Shown here piece by piece: positions 44,883 through 52,538 of a stretch of DNA of 64,000 nt. The notes beneath the pieces were generated by a model, which saw nothing but the letters and a program-made list of their open reading frames with translations, had not been told where the DNA came from and did no database searches. The stretch spans positions 4,426,001 through 4,490,000 of the forward strand of contig NZ_CP004078.1 in NCBI RefSeq assembly GCF_000612505.1. Reading direction: 5' to 3'. How positions within the stretch are numbered: position 1 is the stretch's first letter; each line of letters starts with the position of its first letter. Position numbers and translations under genes: made by a program. Source of the DNA: Paenibacillus sabinae T27 (GTDB taxonomy: Bacteria > Bacillota > Bacilli > Paenibacillales > Paenibacillaceae).

Positions 44883-46505
44883 TTAGGCCCATGCGGGCTT
44901 ATTGCGGACTCTCCGTCTCGCCTTGGCTACGTTCTCGACAGAAAGCTGCAGAGCATCACAGGAATCCACATAATCACCGTGCGGATATTGCGCGAGTTGA
45001 TCGATAAGCATCGTATGTCCGGCGTTGAGGATTAGCGTTTTGTTATGAAAAAGAGGCTCTAACGATTCAATCCGCTCCTCCTTCGAGGATTTATAGGATT
45101 TGATATCGTTGAGCCTCGTTCTGTAAATGCCTTCGGTCCTCATGCGCTCCTGTAGTTGCCGGTAAAATTCGTGCTGCGCGTTTATCGTTTCTACCGAGAA
45201 TACCGCGTGCTTAAACTCGCGCATCTTCTCGATGATTAAGTCGATATATTTATGCGGCTGCTCTTTCGACGCGTATTCGTCCAAGACAAAAATATGTCCG
45301 GTCTTTTCGTGACGGCCGACCGTAATCACCGCGTTGTAACAGGACCGCGCGTTCTTCCCTTGCGCAATATCCCACGCACCTGATACCGTTAAGTCTTCGA
45401 CCGGTATGCGTAGGTCTTCGTACCGGATATATCGGTGTCCACCTTCGTATTCAAACCGATAGTAGCCGTACGTGTCCGGGAAGAAGAATTGCTCGTCTTC
45501 GCTGAACGCCAGGTTTCGAAATTCGCTATTATAAGCGCGCGTACCCATGTTAACCTTTTCGTGCATGAGCGCACGATAGGTCCAGCGCCAAGGCCACGCC
45601 AGTTCGACGCCAGCTTCGAGCGCTTCCCTGTTCTCCGCGTAGAATGTGTCGGCCTCCGCCATGTCTTCGCAGCGTGCGTATATTTCGCAATACTGCTCCC
45701 AAAGTTGCGGATTTTCCGGCTCCGATACGACCGCACCGTGAAATGACGATTCAAAGTCGCGGCGCTTGAGAACGTGATTAAGCAGGCCGGTCGCGCTAAC
45801 CATCGTTCCGACGAGTATAATTGCGGTCGCTTTCGTTCCGATCGGAACCACTACGGAGTTGAACCAGTGAATCAACTTCTCGCGCGCTTCCTTCGTGCTT
45901 TCGTTATTTTGCGAGGATGGATCGTCGACGATAACGAGGTCTGGACGGTAGGAGCCGTGACGCTTACCGCGTAGTTGTTTGCCAGAAGATGACGCCTCAA
46001 CGAGCGTACCGGATAACGTAATGAACGCCTCTTCGTTGTCCTTCTCGTTTTGATTATTGCGCTCGTGGAGGAGCGGCCCAAAGTCAGCGCGCAGTTTTTC
46101 GTTAAATTTAAGCTGCTTGTTTATCCAGCCAATCAGCTTTTTCGATAGCGTGTCCGTTTCCGATATGACAAGTATGTATCGCCGCTTTCGGTAAGCGGCC
46201 TGATGCAGCGGAAACGAGTTCGAGAACATGCCGGACTTAGAATGACCCCGCGCCGCCGCGATTGCTAAACGCGCATTACGCTCAACGTGATCGACGTGAT
46301 TACATAGCGCAAAGAACTCCGCGTGTATCGGTGCTATTTCATCGAGCGAATCGTGGGGCGTTCCGTCCTCCCCGTTGCGTACGATGTTGTCCTCGTTATC
46401 CGGGTTTCCGGAGTCCGATAGGTACTCGTACGTAAAGTAAGCGACGTCATCCTCTGCGCGGTCAATCCGTTTCAACCGCTTTAATTCCGCGATATCCGCC
46501 CGCAA
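44883..46505 (-). CDS. Terminase large subunit
   Basis: 540 aa from TTG 46505. ATPase: AIAAARGHSKSGMFS (Walker A-like) and DLVIVDDPS (Walker B); nuclease: SGAWDIAQGKNARS and VFSVETINAQHEF. Packages DNA through the portal. The coding frame extends about 44 residues upstream (WVNDEWLDKLARAERIKLVS...), up to a strong AAGGAGGTG at 46646-46653 whose best-spaced in-frame codon is ATC at 46637; the true N-terminus is probably there. Confidence 0.9.
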   Translation of the reverse strand: MRADIAELKRLKRIDRAEDDVAYFTYEYLSDSGNPDNEDNIVRNGEDGTPHDSLDEIAPIHAEFFALCNHVDHVERNARLAIAAARGHSKSGMFSNSFPLHQAAYRKRRYILVISETDTLSKKLIGWINKQLKFNEKLRADFGPLLHERNNQNEKDNEEAFITLSGTLVEASSSGKQLRGKRHGSYRPDLVIVDDPSSQNNESTKEAREKLIHWFNSVVVPIGTKATAIILVGTMVSATGLLNHVLKRRDFESSFHGAVVSEPENPQLWEQYCEIYARCEDMAEADTFYAENREALEAGVELAWPWRWTYRALMHEKVNMGTRAYNSEFRNLAFSEDEQFFFPDTYGYYRFEYEGGHRYIRYEDLRIPVEDLTVSGAWDIAQGKNARSCYNAVITVGRHEKTGHIFVLDEYASKEQPHKYIDLIIEKMREFKHAVFSVETINAQHEFYRQLQERMRTEGIYRTRLNDIKSYKSSKEERIESLEPLFHNKTLILNAGHTMLIDQLAQYPHGDYVDSCDALQLSVENVAKARRRVRNKPAWA

Positions 46506-46655
46506 TGACTCTTCGTGATACGTTGTTGCGCGACCGGTCCGTACGAGTTCGCGCAGTTTCTTAGCGCGTTCCGATACGAGTTTGATGCGTTCGGCACGCG
46601 CCAGTTTATCGAGCCACTCATCGTTTACCCATGCGATGCGAACGCACCTCCTTCG

Positions 46656-47096
46656 TTAATTTTCCGGTGTCTCTCCGAGCAATTCGTCAAGCTCGTCAAG
46701 TTCAGCCGCCAGTTCCTCGTTTGACCGAGCGCTACCGGCCTCTTTCGTTTCGACTGCGACCTGCTGCGTAATAAGGCCGAATCTGCGGAAGAAAAGGTCA
46801 ATCGCCTTGATCGACGGTTGCTGTCCGTCAATAGCGCGCATGAGTTGGCGGTATACTTTCGCGCGATCCGCCGCTAAAAAGTCATCCGCTAGATAGTTGA
46901 CGTAATCGATAAAGGCACGTTTCTGCGTCCGCCATTGGTGCAGCGTCTTGCGGGATACGCCGATTTCAGCCGCGATCTCATCGAATGTTAAGCGGTCTTC
47001 TTCGGCGGAAAATTCGCGCTCTACACACAGTAGCGCGGCCTTGATTTGGCGGCCATCTAAGCGCGATTCGAGAGCGGCCTTTTTCTTATCGGACAT
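46656..47096 (-). CDS. Terminase small subunit
   Basis: 146 aa. N-terminal helix-turn-helix (TFDEIAAEIGVSRKTLHQWRTQKR) as in phBC6A51/HTH_Tnp-type TerS, followed by oligomerisation helices and an acidic C-terminus (LAAELDELDELLGETPEN). Recognises the packaging site. GGAGGAAC precedes ATG; a large inverted repeat lies just upstream (47129-47191). Confidence 0.85.
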   Translation of the reverse strand: MSDKKKAALESRLDGRQIKAALLCVEREFSAEEDRLTFDEIAAEIGVSRKTLHQWRTQKRAFIDYVNYLADDFLAADRAKVYRQLMRAIDGQQPSIKAIDLFFRRFGLITQQVAVETKEAGSARSNEELAAELDELDELLGETPEN

Positions 47097-47128
47097 ACTG
47101 CGTTCCTCCTTCGTTGATTTTTAACGTG

Positions 47129-47191
47129 AAATTAGCGCCTTGCGTACGTGGGAGTACGAATAGTCCCAGAACGTACGAAACGCGCTAATTT
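47129..47191. repeat. Nested inverted repeat upstream of terS (candidate pac site)
   Basis: Outer arms AAATTAGCGC (47129-47138) and GCGCTAATTT (47182-47191), inner arms GTACGT/ACGTAC and GGGA/TCCC. Strong potential cruciform immediately before the small terminase gene. Confidence 0.6.
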
Positions 47192-47440
47192 GACGTGGAT
47201 TTACGGCAGAAATGCGGAGCGTGAGCGGTGGGGCTCCGTTGCTGCCCGAGTTAAAAATTTTGTGCGCAAATTCTGAACGGCAGTCGGGGCGTTATCACTG
47301 TACCGCTTGGGGGCGTCACCGTACTAAAGCAGGCGTTTATAACGTTCCAAAAACGAGCGTATATGCAACGAAAATAAACACGCCCAATAAGCGTGCCATC
47401 GCGTACTATAATCGTTTCAATACCCGTATCAATATATACG
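47192..47440. other. Non-coding stretch between terS and recombinase genes
   Basis: About 250 bp of the 396-bp divergent gap. I see no convincing gene; the only longer open frame (47212-47493) has no ribosome site and random composition. Confidence 0.5.
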
Positions 47441-47470
47441 TTGCATTCCCATACGTGTTTATGATACGAT
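47441..47470 (+). promoter_or_regulatory. Promoter of the serine recombinase gene
   Basis: TTGCAT, 18-bp spacer, TACGAT, 22 bp before the GTG start. Confidence 0.5.
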
Positions 47471-47492
47471 ACATTTACGGAGGCGATACATA

Positions 47493-48044
47493 GTGAAGAT
47501 CGGATATGCTCGGGTATCAACCGCTGACCAATCGTTAGATATGCAAATAGATGCGTTGACCGCTGCCGGATGTGAACGCGTCTATACGGAGAAAGCTTCA
47601 GGCTCAAAGGATGATCGCGTAGAACTAGCGCGTGTAATGGACTTACTGCGAGCCGGCGACATGATTGTCGTATATAAACTCGACCGACTAGCGCGCTCAA
47701 CCGTTAAGCTAATATCAACGCTAGATGAGATACAAAGGCGCGGTGCCGAGTTCGTCAGCCTCAACGATAATATCGATACATCTACCGCTGTAGGACGCGC
47801 GTTCTTCGGTATGCTCGCTGTATTCGCCGAGTTCGAGCGCAACGTAATCGTTGAACGTACTCGCGCCGGCCTAGCCGCCAGTAGAGCACGCGGCCGTAAC
47901 GGTGGACGCCCGAAGACGGACCGCAAGAAGGTAGCGCAAGCCGTTAAGCTGTACGATACTCAAGCGCACACAGTAACGGAGATAACGGAAATGACCGGCG
48001 TGACAAAGGCTACGTTATATAGAGCGTTGAAGGAGCGTCAATAA
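47493..48044 (+). CDS. Serine recombinase (resolvase/invertase)
   Basis: 183 aa, GTG start with GGAGG 10 bp upstream. Catalytic Ser9 in YARVSTADQ, the YKLDRLARS and ARGRNGGRPK motifs, and a C-terminal helix-turn-helix (TEITEMTGVTKATLYRAL). Typical of DNA invertases and resolvases. The only rightward gene in the central region. No invertible tail segment with flanking inverted sites was recognised, so it may act in multimer resolution or on sites near 48181-48273. Confidence 0.88.
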   Translation: MKIGYARVSTADQSLDMQIDALTAAGCERVYTEKASGSKDDRVELARVMDLLRAGDMIVVYKLDRLARSTVKLISTLDEIQRRGAEFVSLNDNIDTSTAVGRAFFGMLAVFAEFERNVIVERTRAGLAASRARGRNGGRPKTDRKKVAQAVKLYDTQAHTVTEITEMTGVTKATLYRALKERQ

Positions 48045-48180
48045 GGCGCTCTTTTCTATGACCCCGTGAGTTTTCGTAGGGCGTCCGGCCGGAGCCGCCA
48101 GCAGTCGTTAGCTACTTACTCGTTACCGAACGGAACCCCTACGCTCTCCCCGCTTAGTCGCGTTCCTTCTAATAATGCGC

Positions 48181-48273
48181 AAGTATAAACGCTATACTTA
48201 TTGACTACGTTACACTGACGCTTTCTATCGCTGTGTATTAGCGTTCATGTACGTGACTCTAACGTTTATACTT
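48181..48273. repeat. 11-bp inverted repeat downstream of the recombinase gene
   Basis: AAGTATAAACG (48181-48191) and CGTTTATACTT (48263-48273) in a non-coding 292-bp stretch (48045-48336) full of ACGCT-like words. Possible recombination or regulatory sites. Confidence 0.45.
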
Positions 48274-48336
48274 CCGCGCTATTAAAGCGCCGCTCTCACG
48301 CTCAGGCAAAGCGTAAGAACGACGTATATTAACGCT

Positions 48337-48531
48337 TTAAATCCATCCGCCTTTGTAACGACTAAACACGTACACAAGCGCCCAATATAACGCAGGCAGT
48401 ACGCATATAAACGCTAGATTAAAGTAATCTACGCGCTCCTTGTACCGCAGTCTAAAGCGTAAGTCTGCGTATAATCCCGCTGCAGCTAACGCAGCGTGAA
48501 CGATACATAACGCTACCCATACGTAGTACAT
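48337..48531 (-). CDS. Small two-helix membrane protein
   Basis: 64 aa with two membrane segments (about 3-20 and 38-56) separated by a basic loop (RFRLRYKERVD). GGAGGAACG precedes ATG. Function unknown; early-region position would fit an anti-holin, exclusion or host-takeover role, without direct proof. Confidence 0.62.
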   Translation of the reverse strand: MYYVWVALCIVHAALAAAGLYADLRFRLRYKERVDYFNLAFICVLPALYWALVYVFSRYKGGWI

Positions 48532-48540
48532 TACGCGTTC

Positions 48541-48727
48541 CTCCGTTTCTTTATCTGCGCTATTCTTTGTCTTTGCCTACATGAGATACTTCCTTGAATA
48601 ATCCTCATGTATATTGCTAACAAAGGTTTCCTCTTAACTTCCTTGGATTCGGGCTTTGCCCTCATCCCCTCAGTCACTTACATTCCTTCGGAATATCTTT
48701 TATGCGCACTAAATTACTATTACTTAC
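48541..48727. other. Non-coding stretch beside origin-like module A
   Basis: About 190 bp without a gene; leftward purine-rich with several AAGGAA words and a small GGGCAAAGCCC hairpin. Confidence 0.45.
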
Positions 48728-48785
48728 CGGCCGCTAGGAATGAAGGAGCGTAAGCGACTGAATGACGACGCGTAATGTTTTGTTT
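48728..48785. repeat. 58-bp conserved element, copy A
   Basis: Matches 53763-53820 in 57 of 58 positions. It begins CGGCCGCTAGGAATG and ends GTAATGTTTTGTTT. It stands 42 bp from the iterons of module A. Not coding: an 11-codon frame in this copy is broken in the other. Confidence 0.9.
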
Positions 48786-48827
48786 GTTCTTACATGTTCG
48801 TTATTATTACGTTAGTTCTTATTACCG

Positions 48828-48899
48828 TCACTCTCCGGTGATTTAGGTAATTCACTCTACAGTGCATTAGGTAAATCACTCTCCGGTGAATGACCGTAT
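48828..48899. repeat. Iteron-like repeats, module A (3 x 24 bp)
   Basis: Three direct repeats with exact 24-bp period, each starting TCACTCT followed by CCGGTGA or ACAGTGC. They overlap the 3' end of the winged-helix gene at 48857 (the stop lies in the middle unit). An AT-rich segment (48786-48827) separates them from the 58-bp element. Confidence 0.85.
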
Positions 48900-49315
48900 A
48901 GAACGTCTAAATTGGCGCGAATCTCCTCGTCAGTCAGAGCGCTATAATACTGCGGATAATACAGCTTGTCGCGCTTGTTCGACGTATAGTCCATCGCAGA
49001 CTTAACGAGCCCGACCGCTTCCAGCACGTCACACAACGGTTTAATCCGGTTACGCCCGATCCCTGTCTCGTCAGCAATACGCTGTACGGACGGGAACGCG
49101 CTCATGTACCGGTCATTGTCCGGCTGTCCGTTAACCATCGCTAGCAGGTACGTATACAGCGCCGCCATGTGAACGTTGCCTTTATCGTACTCGCGCGCGA
49201 TCGGTATTAACCGGCGGAACAGGTCGTGCGGGACCGGAGCGTAATGCCCACGGTCCAGACACGTTGATTTTTTATGCGCGGCTTCTTCGGCCAACGCGCG
49301 GAATTGTTTACTCAT
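48857..49315 (-). CDS. Winged-helix initiator-like protein A
   Basis: 152 aa from ATG 49315. Contains a winged-helix unit (SVQRIADETGIGRNRIKPLCDVLEAVGLV) shared with the gene at 53937 (IDRNRIKFLADVLETNGII). N-terminal YAPVPHDLFRRLIPIARE and LYTYLLAMVNG resemble replication-protein N-termini. The gene ends inside its own 24-bp repeats, so the last residues SPESDLPNAL are iteron-encoded. A replication initiator or origin-binding regulator is inferred from the layout. Confidence 0.72.
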   Translation of the reverse strand: MSKQFRALAEEAAHKKSTCLDRGHYAPVPHDLFRRLIPIAREYDKGNVHMAALYTYLLAMVNGQPDNDRYMSAFPSVQRIADETGIGRNRIKPLCDVLEAVGLVKSAMDYTSNKRDKLYYPQYYSALTDEEIRANLDVLYGHSPESDLPNAL

Positions 49316-49342
49316 ACTCCACACTCCACGTAAATTTATCCG

Positions 49343-49516
49343 TTACTTATTTGCGTCATATTCGTCAAGCGTTCGTCTAACCGCGTCGTCCTTTGCGAAC
49401 AGCCAGAAGCGTCCGCCAGTCTTCTCGTTTAGCCCTACGCAGATATATCGGTGTCCGGCCGCTCGTAGAAAGTGGAACATAGCGGGCGAATAGCAGTAAA
49501 GATAAGCGTTTCCCAT
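49343..49516 (-). CDS. Small DUF5659-like protein
   Basis: 57 aa, ATG 49516 with GGGAGGG 8 bp upstream. Sequence begins MGNAYLYCYSPAMFHFLRA and includes GHRYICVGLNEKTGGRFWLF, similar to small phage/plasmid proteins of the DUF5659 type. Function unknown. Confidence 0.6.
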   Translation of the reverse strand: MGNAYLYCYSPAMFHFLRAAGHRYICVGLNEKTGGRFWLFAKDDAVRRTLDEYDANK

Positions 49517-49530
49517 ACGTAAGCCCTCCC

Positions 49531-49704
49531 TTAGTTAAACTCGACAACAACGCTGCTCATTTCGGAATCAAGCGTCTGCTCAAAGTCGTAGTTAAAATCG
49601 TCAGCGTCGGCATACTCCTCGAACGTCTGGAACGAATCTTTCCCCTCTTCGCACAGCAAAAATTCGTTTCCTTTAGCGTCAATCACCTTGATAGCATATT
49701 TCAT
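49531..49704 (-). CDS. Small acidic hypothetical protein
   Basis: 57 aa, acidic (EEGKDSFQTFEEYADADDF), ATG 49704 preceded by GGAGAG. Upstream lies a series of hairpins and a promoter-like pair, so it may be regulated at RNA level. Not recognised. Confidence 0.58.
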   Translation of the reverse strand: MKYAIKVIDAKGNEFLLCEEGKDSFQTFEEYADADDFNYDFEQTLDSEMSSVVVEFN

Positions 49705-49774
49705 CTTCGCACTCTCCTCTCAAATATTCGTAAGGGCAACCGGAGTCTACCCGCGTCGTTCGTAAGCCTCACAA

Positions 49775-49860
49775 GTTCGGGCGCAAAGCCCAAACGGGTT
49801 GTGCCCGGATTTTACCGGGCCTCGCCTATATAGCTTTGAGATTGCATAAAATGCAACCTC
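49775..49860 (-). ncRNA. Structured leader: three consecutive hairpins
   Basis: Leftward the RNA would fold GAGGTTGCAT-TTT-ATGCAATCTC (49838-49860), GCCCGG-CCGGGC (49803-49820) and GTTTGGGC-GCCCGAAC (49775-49795) in series, upstream of the 57-aa gene at 49704. A possible promoter (TTGCAT, 17 bp, CTATAT) overlaps the first. No known riboswitch recognised. Confidence 0.45.
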
Positions 49861-49878
49861 ATCCGTTCCCTACAACGC

Positions 49879-49915
49879 AAAAAAGACGCCGTCTCCCGGA
49901 AGGAGCCTAGCGTCA
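49879..49915 (-). terminator. Terminator downstream of the ligase operon
   Basis: GACGC(N)GGCTCC-TTCC-GGGAG(N)GCGTC stem followed leftward by TTTTTT. Confidence 0.8.
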
Positions 49916-49961
49916 TCACAGCGAATATTTAACGTAATACAACCGCAGAAAGGACGGTTTT

Positions 49962-50132
49962 ATCGAACTATTTGCGGCAGCCCTAGCGCAAGCCCGCGTC
50001 ACTGTGCGCGAGAAGGACGGGCGTAACGAAGCCCCGGAGCGTAGCGGAGTGATTGAGAAGTATACGCCAAATTGCGTTAAAGTGGCCGGCACGTACTATA
50101 TGCGCAGCGAGTACGAATTTAAAACGATGTAA
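49962..50132 (+). CDS. Possible small gene with non-canonical start
   Basis: A 57-codon frame in the otherwise empty stretch 49916-50205: AGAAAGGACGG, 4 bp, then ATC; product I-ELFAAALAQARVTVREKDGRN... ending EFKTM. Composition looks coding, and the same frame continues past the stop as KTFELWKRAFPNAIPYEYKG to 50215, suggesting a longer or decayed gene. No ATG, GTG or TTG fits. Confidence 0.35.
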   Translation: MELFAAALAQARVTVREKDGRNEAPERSGVIEKYTPNCVKVAGTYYMRSEYEFKTM

Positions 50133-50205
50133 AGGAATCTTTTTAAGACGTTCGAACTGTGGAAACGCGCCTTCCCTAACGCAATCCCATACGAATATAA
50201 AGGGC

Positions 50206-51075
50206 TTAAACGATAAACTCCGTAAACACCGGACTACGCAGCATCCCCGCTTTTGTCCAATTACGTATCTTAACACGCGCCCGTATGCGCGGCTCCAAGC
50301 GCACAAACTCACGGTCCTCGCCGGTAATTAGCGGCTTCACAACGCCATAGAACGCCCGCTTATGCGTAGGCGTCGCGCCAAACTCGATTATGCCGGCGGG
50401 CCGTAACTTTCCGCGATCGTCCGCAACTGACGCCAGCCATCCGAAATCACCCTTACGGTAGCCCGTTATGAATACGTCGGCGTACGTCCAGTTAATGACC
50501 TTTTGCCACGCGGAGTGCCGGCGGCTGACATATACGCTGTCCTTCCGCTTGGCGACCACGCCTTCCATGTTGCGCGCCTGCATCTGTGCAAACAGCGCCT
50601 CGCCCGCTCCCTCAACGTATGGGATCACGCCGAAATTAGCGCTAGGCAACGATAGCCTAGCGAGTATGGCCTTCCGTTCCAGAAGCGGTAAGTTACGCAC
50701 GTCTTCGCCTTTATAGCGCAGAATATCGAATACAACGAACGTGACCGGCAATTCCTTCGTGAGCTGCCGTATCTTATCCGCCCGTTTCGCCTGGAAACGC
50801 GACATTACGGATTCGAAGTCAACCGCGCCGGTCAGCGGATCTACGCACGCGATTTCACCGTCAAGTAGTACATCATACGGGAATAGTGTGCCGGTAGAGC
50901 CGTTTATTTCCGGATATTGGCGTGTACATTCGTTGTTATGGCGTGTATATAGGCGCACGTTGCCGGTATCTTGCGAGTATATTAAGCGGTGTCCGTCAAT
51001 CTTCGGCTCGAAAATATAGCGCGAGTCTGAGAACGGGGCGACCGCTGTTTCGAGTAACATCGGGGATATGAACAT
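50206..51075 (-). CDS. ATP-dependent DNA ligase
   Basis: 289 aa. Nucleotidyltransferase motif I EPKIDGHR with adenylated Lys25, motif III FVVFDILRYKG, motif IV MEGVVAKRKDS, motif V ADVFITGYRKG and a C-terminal OB fold (PAGIIEFGA ... RARVKIRNWTKAGMLR). Resembles the ligase part of bacterial LigD-type enzymes. Seals nicks during phage replication or recombination. GGAGGCGG precedes ATG. Confidence 0.9.
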   Translation of the reverse strand: MFISPMLLETAVAPFSDSRYIFEPKIDGHRLIYSQDTGNVRLYTRHNNECTRQYPEINGSTGTLFPYDVLLDGEIACVDPLTGAVDFESVMSRFQAKRADKIRQLTKELPVTFVVFDILRYKGEDVRNLPLLERKAILARLSLPSANFGVIPYVEGAGEALFAQMQARNMEGVVAKRKDSVYVSRRHSAWQKVINWTYADVFITGYRKGDFGWLASVADDRGKLRPAGIIEFGATPTHKRAFYGVVKPLITGEDREFVRLEPRIRARVKIRNWTKAGMLRSPVFTEFIV

Positions 51076-51144
51076 AAAACCGCCTCCACTCCGATTATAG
51101 CGCGTTGGTGCACCGGGGAGAGACGGTAAGTTATGGGACTTCGA

Positions 51145-51330
51145 TCACTCCGGTCTTAAATGCCACGCCTCCACATACGCAAGCCGCCCGCTCTCGTCCG
51201 CTATCACCGTTACCTTACGTCCACCCTTCGCGCTGATCCGATACCCTACGCCATCCTCACGCTTTCCTGCGCTAATCTCCCGTAGTAAGTCCGCAGCCGT
51301 CGGCGTCCACTCCCGGTTAGTCAGGCGCAT
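51145..51330 (-). CDS. Small basic hypothetical protein
   Basis: 61 aa; N-terminal helix (TPTAADLLREISAGKRE), then a short beta part KVTVIADESGRLAYVEAWHL. Weak ribosome site. Unknown function, early-region gene. Confidence 0.55.
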   Translation of the reverse strand: MRLTNREWTPTAADLLREISAGKREDGVGYRISAKGGRKVTVIADESGRLAYVEAWHLRPE

Positions 51331-51390
51331 TCTTCCGAATTACATAGTAGGGGTATCCGCGAATCCGCAGAGACCCCTCGTTTTAACAGG

Positions 51391-51657
51391 CTACTTCTTG
51401 CTCTCTTCTGCGCACACTAGTAGTGCCTCCGCAATGTTGGACAACAGGTCAGCCGGCACGACTACGCCATCAGTTCGCCCGTCCCTAGATGCTAGGTAGG
51501 CCAAGAACTCATCCCCTAACCCTTTATCGTGAATGAAACCGACGATACACTCCCCAAGCACGAAATAGTCATCCTGCGCAGCATACGCTTGTGCCACCGC
51601 TGCCTCACGCGCTTCGTGTTCCTGAATGGTCATCGTCTCTGTAATCGTTTTGTTCAT
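51391..51657 (-). CDS. Small acidic hypothetical protein
   Basis: 88 aa, Glu/Ala-rich helical protein (TIQEHEAREAAVAQAYAAQD). AAAGGAGCG precedes ATG. Not recognised. Confidence 0.62.
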   Translation of the reverse strand: MNKTITETMTIQEHEAREAAVAQAYAAQDDYFVLGECIVGFIHDKGLGDEFLAYLASRDGRTDGVVVPADLLSNIAEALLVCAEESKK

Positions 51658-51731
51658 TAAAAATCGCTCCTTTAGGTTTGTTATCTATGTTAACGGCTCT
51701 CGCCGGCAGATGTTATTCAGCGCTAACCGAG

Positions 51732-52538
51732 CTACGCCGCGCGGCGGCTTTCCAACCGCTCAAATATCGCGTCATGGCTAAGCCCCAGCTTGTCTATTGC
51801 GTGGGCAATCGCTCCCTCCGTAAAGATCGCGCCTTTGGTTCTGCGTAGGGCGATCGCAGTATCGGTCGTATCCGCGAGTGCTTCTTTCTGTACGAGGATT
51901 CCCTGACGACGTTGGAAGTACAGCGAATCACTGTAGAAATACTGCAGGTATTCGCGCAGTTTACCCTCGCTCGCAAATTGCCGTAAGGCCGCTGCATCGC
52001 GGGTGTCGACGCCCAGCAACGCTAAGAACTGGCGGAATTTCGGTAGTTCGCGCGAGAAACGACGCATTAGTGATATACCGGCCGCCGCCTCCGCCTGTTC
52101 GCTGAGCGGCGTGCCTGCGATAAAGTCGCATTGAATGCTCTCTACGAGGGCAGCGTCACGTATTCCGAGGTAAAGGTCGTTATCCGTTTTACGCCGGGCC
52201 TTCACTTTGGCTGTAAGCGTTCGGAAATTTCTTAACGCGTGCCCCGTGACGGCTTCCGCTCTTTTGTTAGCGGTAACTGTCGTGAGTTTATGTCCACGCC
52301 CTTCGCTCGTTCCGTAGAGCTGCGTATACAGATTAGCTGAAAATACCGGTGCGAATCGCGTATGCTCCCCTCTGTCAAAGAGACCGTGTTTAACGAAGTG
52401 ATCAGATACGTAAGGGGAGTTTAGCACCAAATCGGAAGCCGTAGACTCTGCTACTAAGGCGAAGCTCGTCTTAGTTTTGTCCTCGACTCTCTTTTCAAAA
52501 TCCCTAAAGATTCCCTCAGCCATTCTCTCGTTCTTCAT
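51732..52538 (-). CDS. Hypothetical protein coupled to ParB-like gene
   Basis: 268 aa, mostly helical, DNA-binding-like basic centre (TANKRAEAVTGHALRNFRTLTAKVKARRK). Its first 23 bp overlap the end of the ParB-like gene, implying coupled translation and joint function. Not a ParA: no Walker motifs. Function unknown; possibly a partner in DNA segregation or replication control. Confidence 0.7.
   Translation of the reverse strand: MKNERMAEGIFRDFEKRVEDKTKTSFALVAESTASDLVLNSPYVSDHFVKHGLFDRGEHTRFAPVFSANLYTQLYGTSEGRGHKLTTVTANKRAEAVTGHALRNFRTLTAKVKARRKTDNDLYLGIRDAALVESIQCDFIAGTPLSEQAEAAAGISLMRRFSRELPKFRQFLALLGVDTRDAAALRQFASEGKLREYLQYFYSDSLYFQRRQGILVQKEALADTTDTAIALRRTKGAIFTEGAIAHAIDKLGLSHDAIFERLESRRAA

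Noticed and set aside
47212..47493. 93-codon frame before the recombinase gene
   Set aside because: No ribosome site, odd composition, and it covers the recombinase promoter region.
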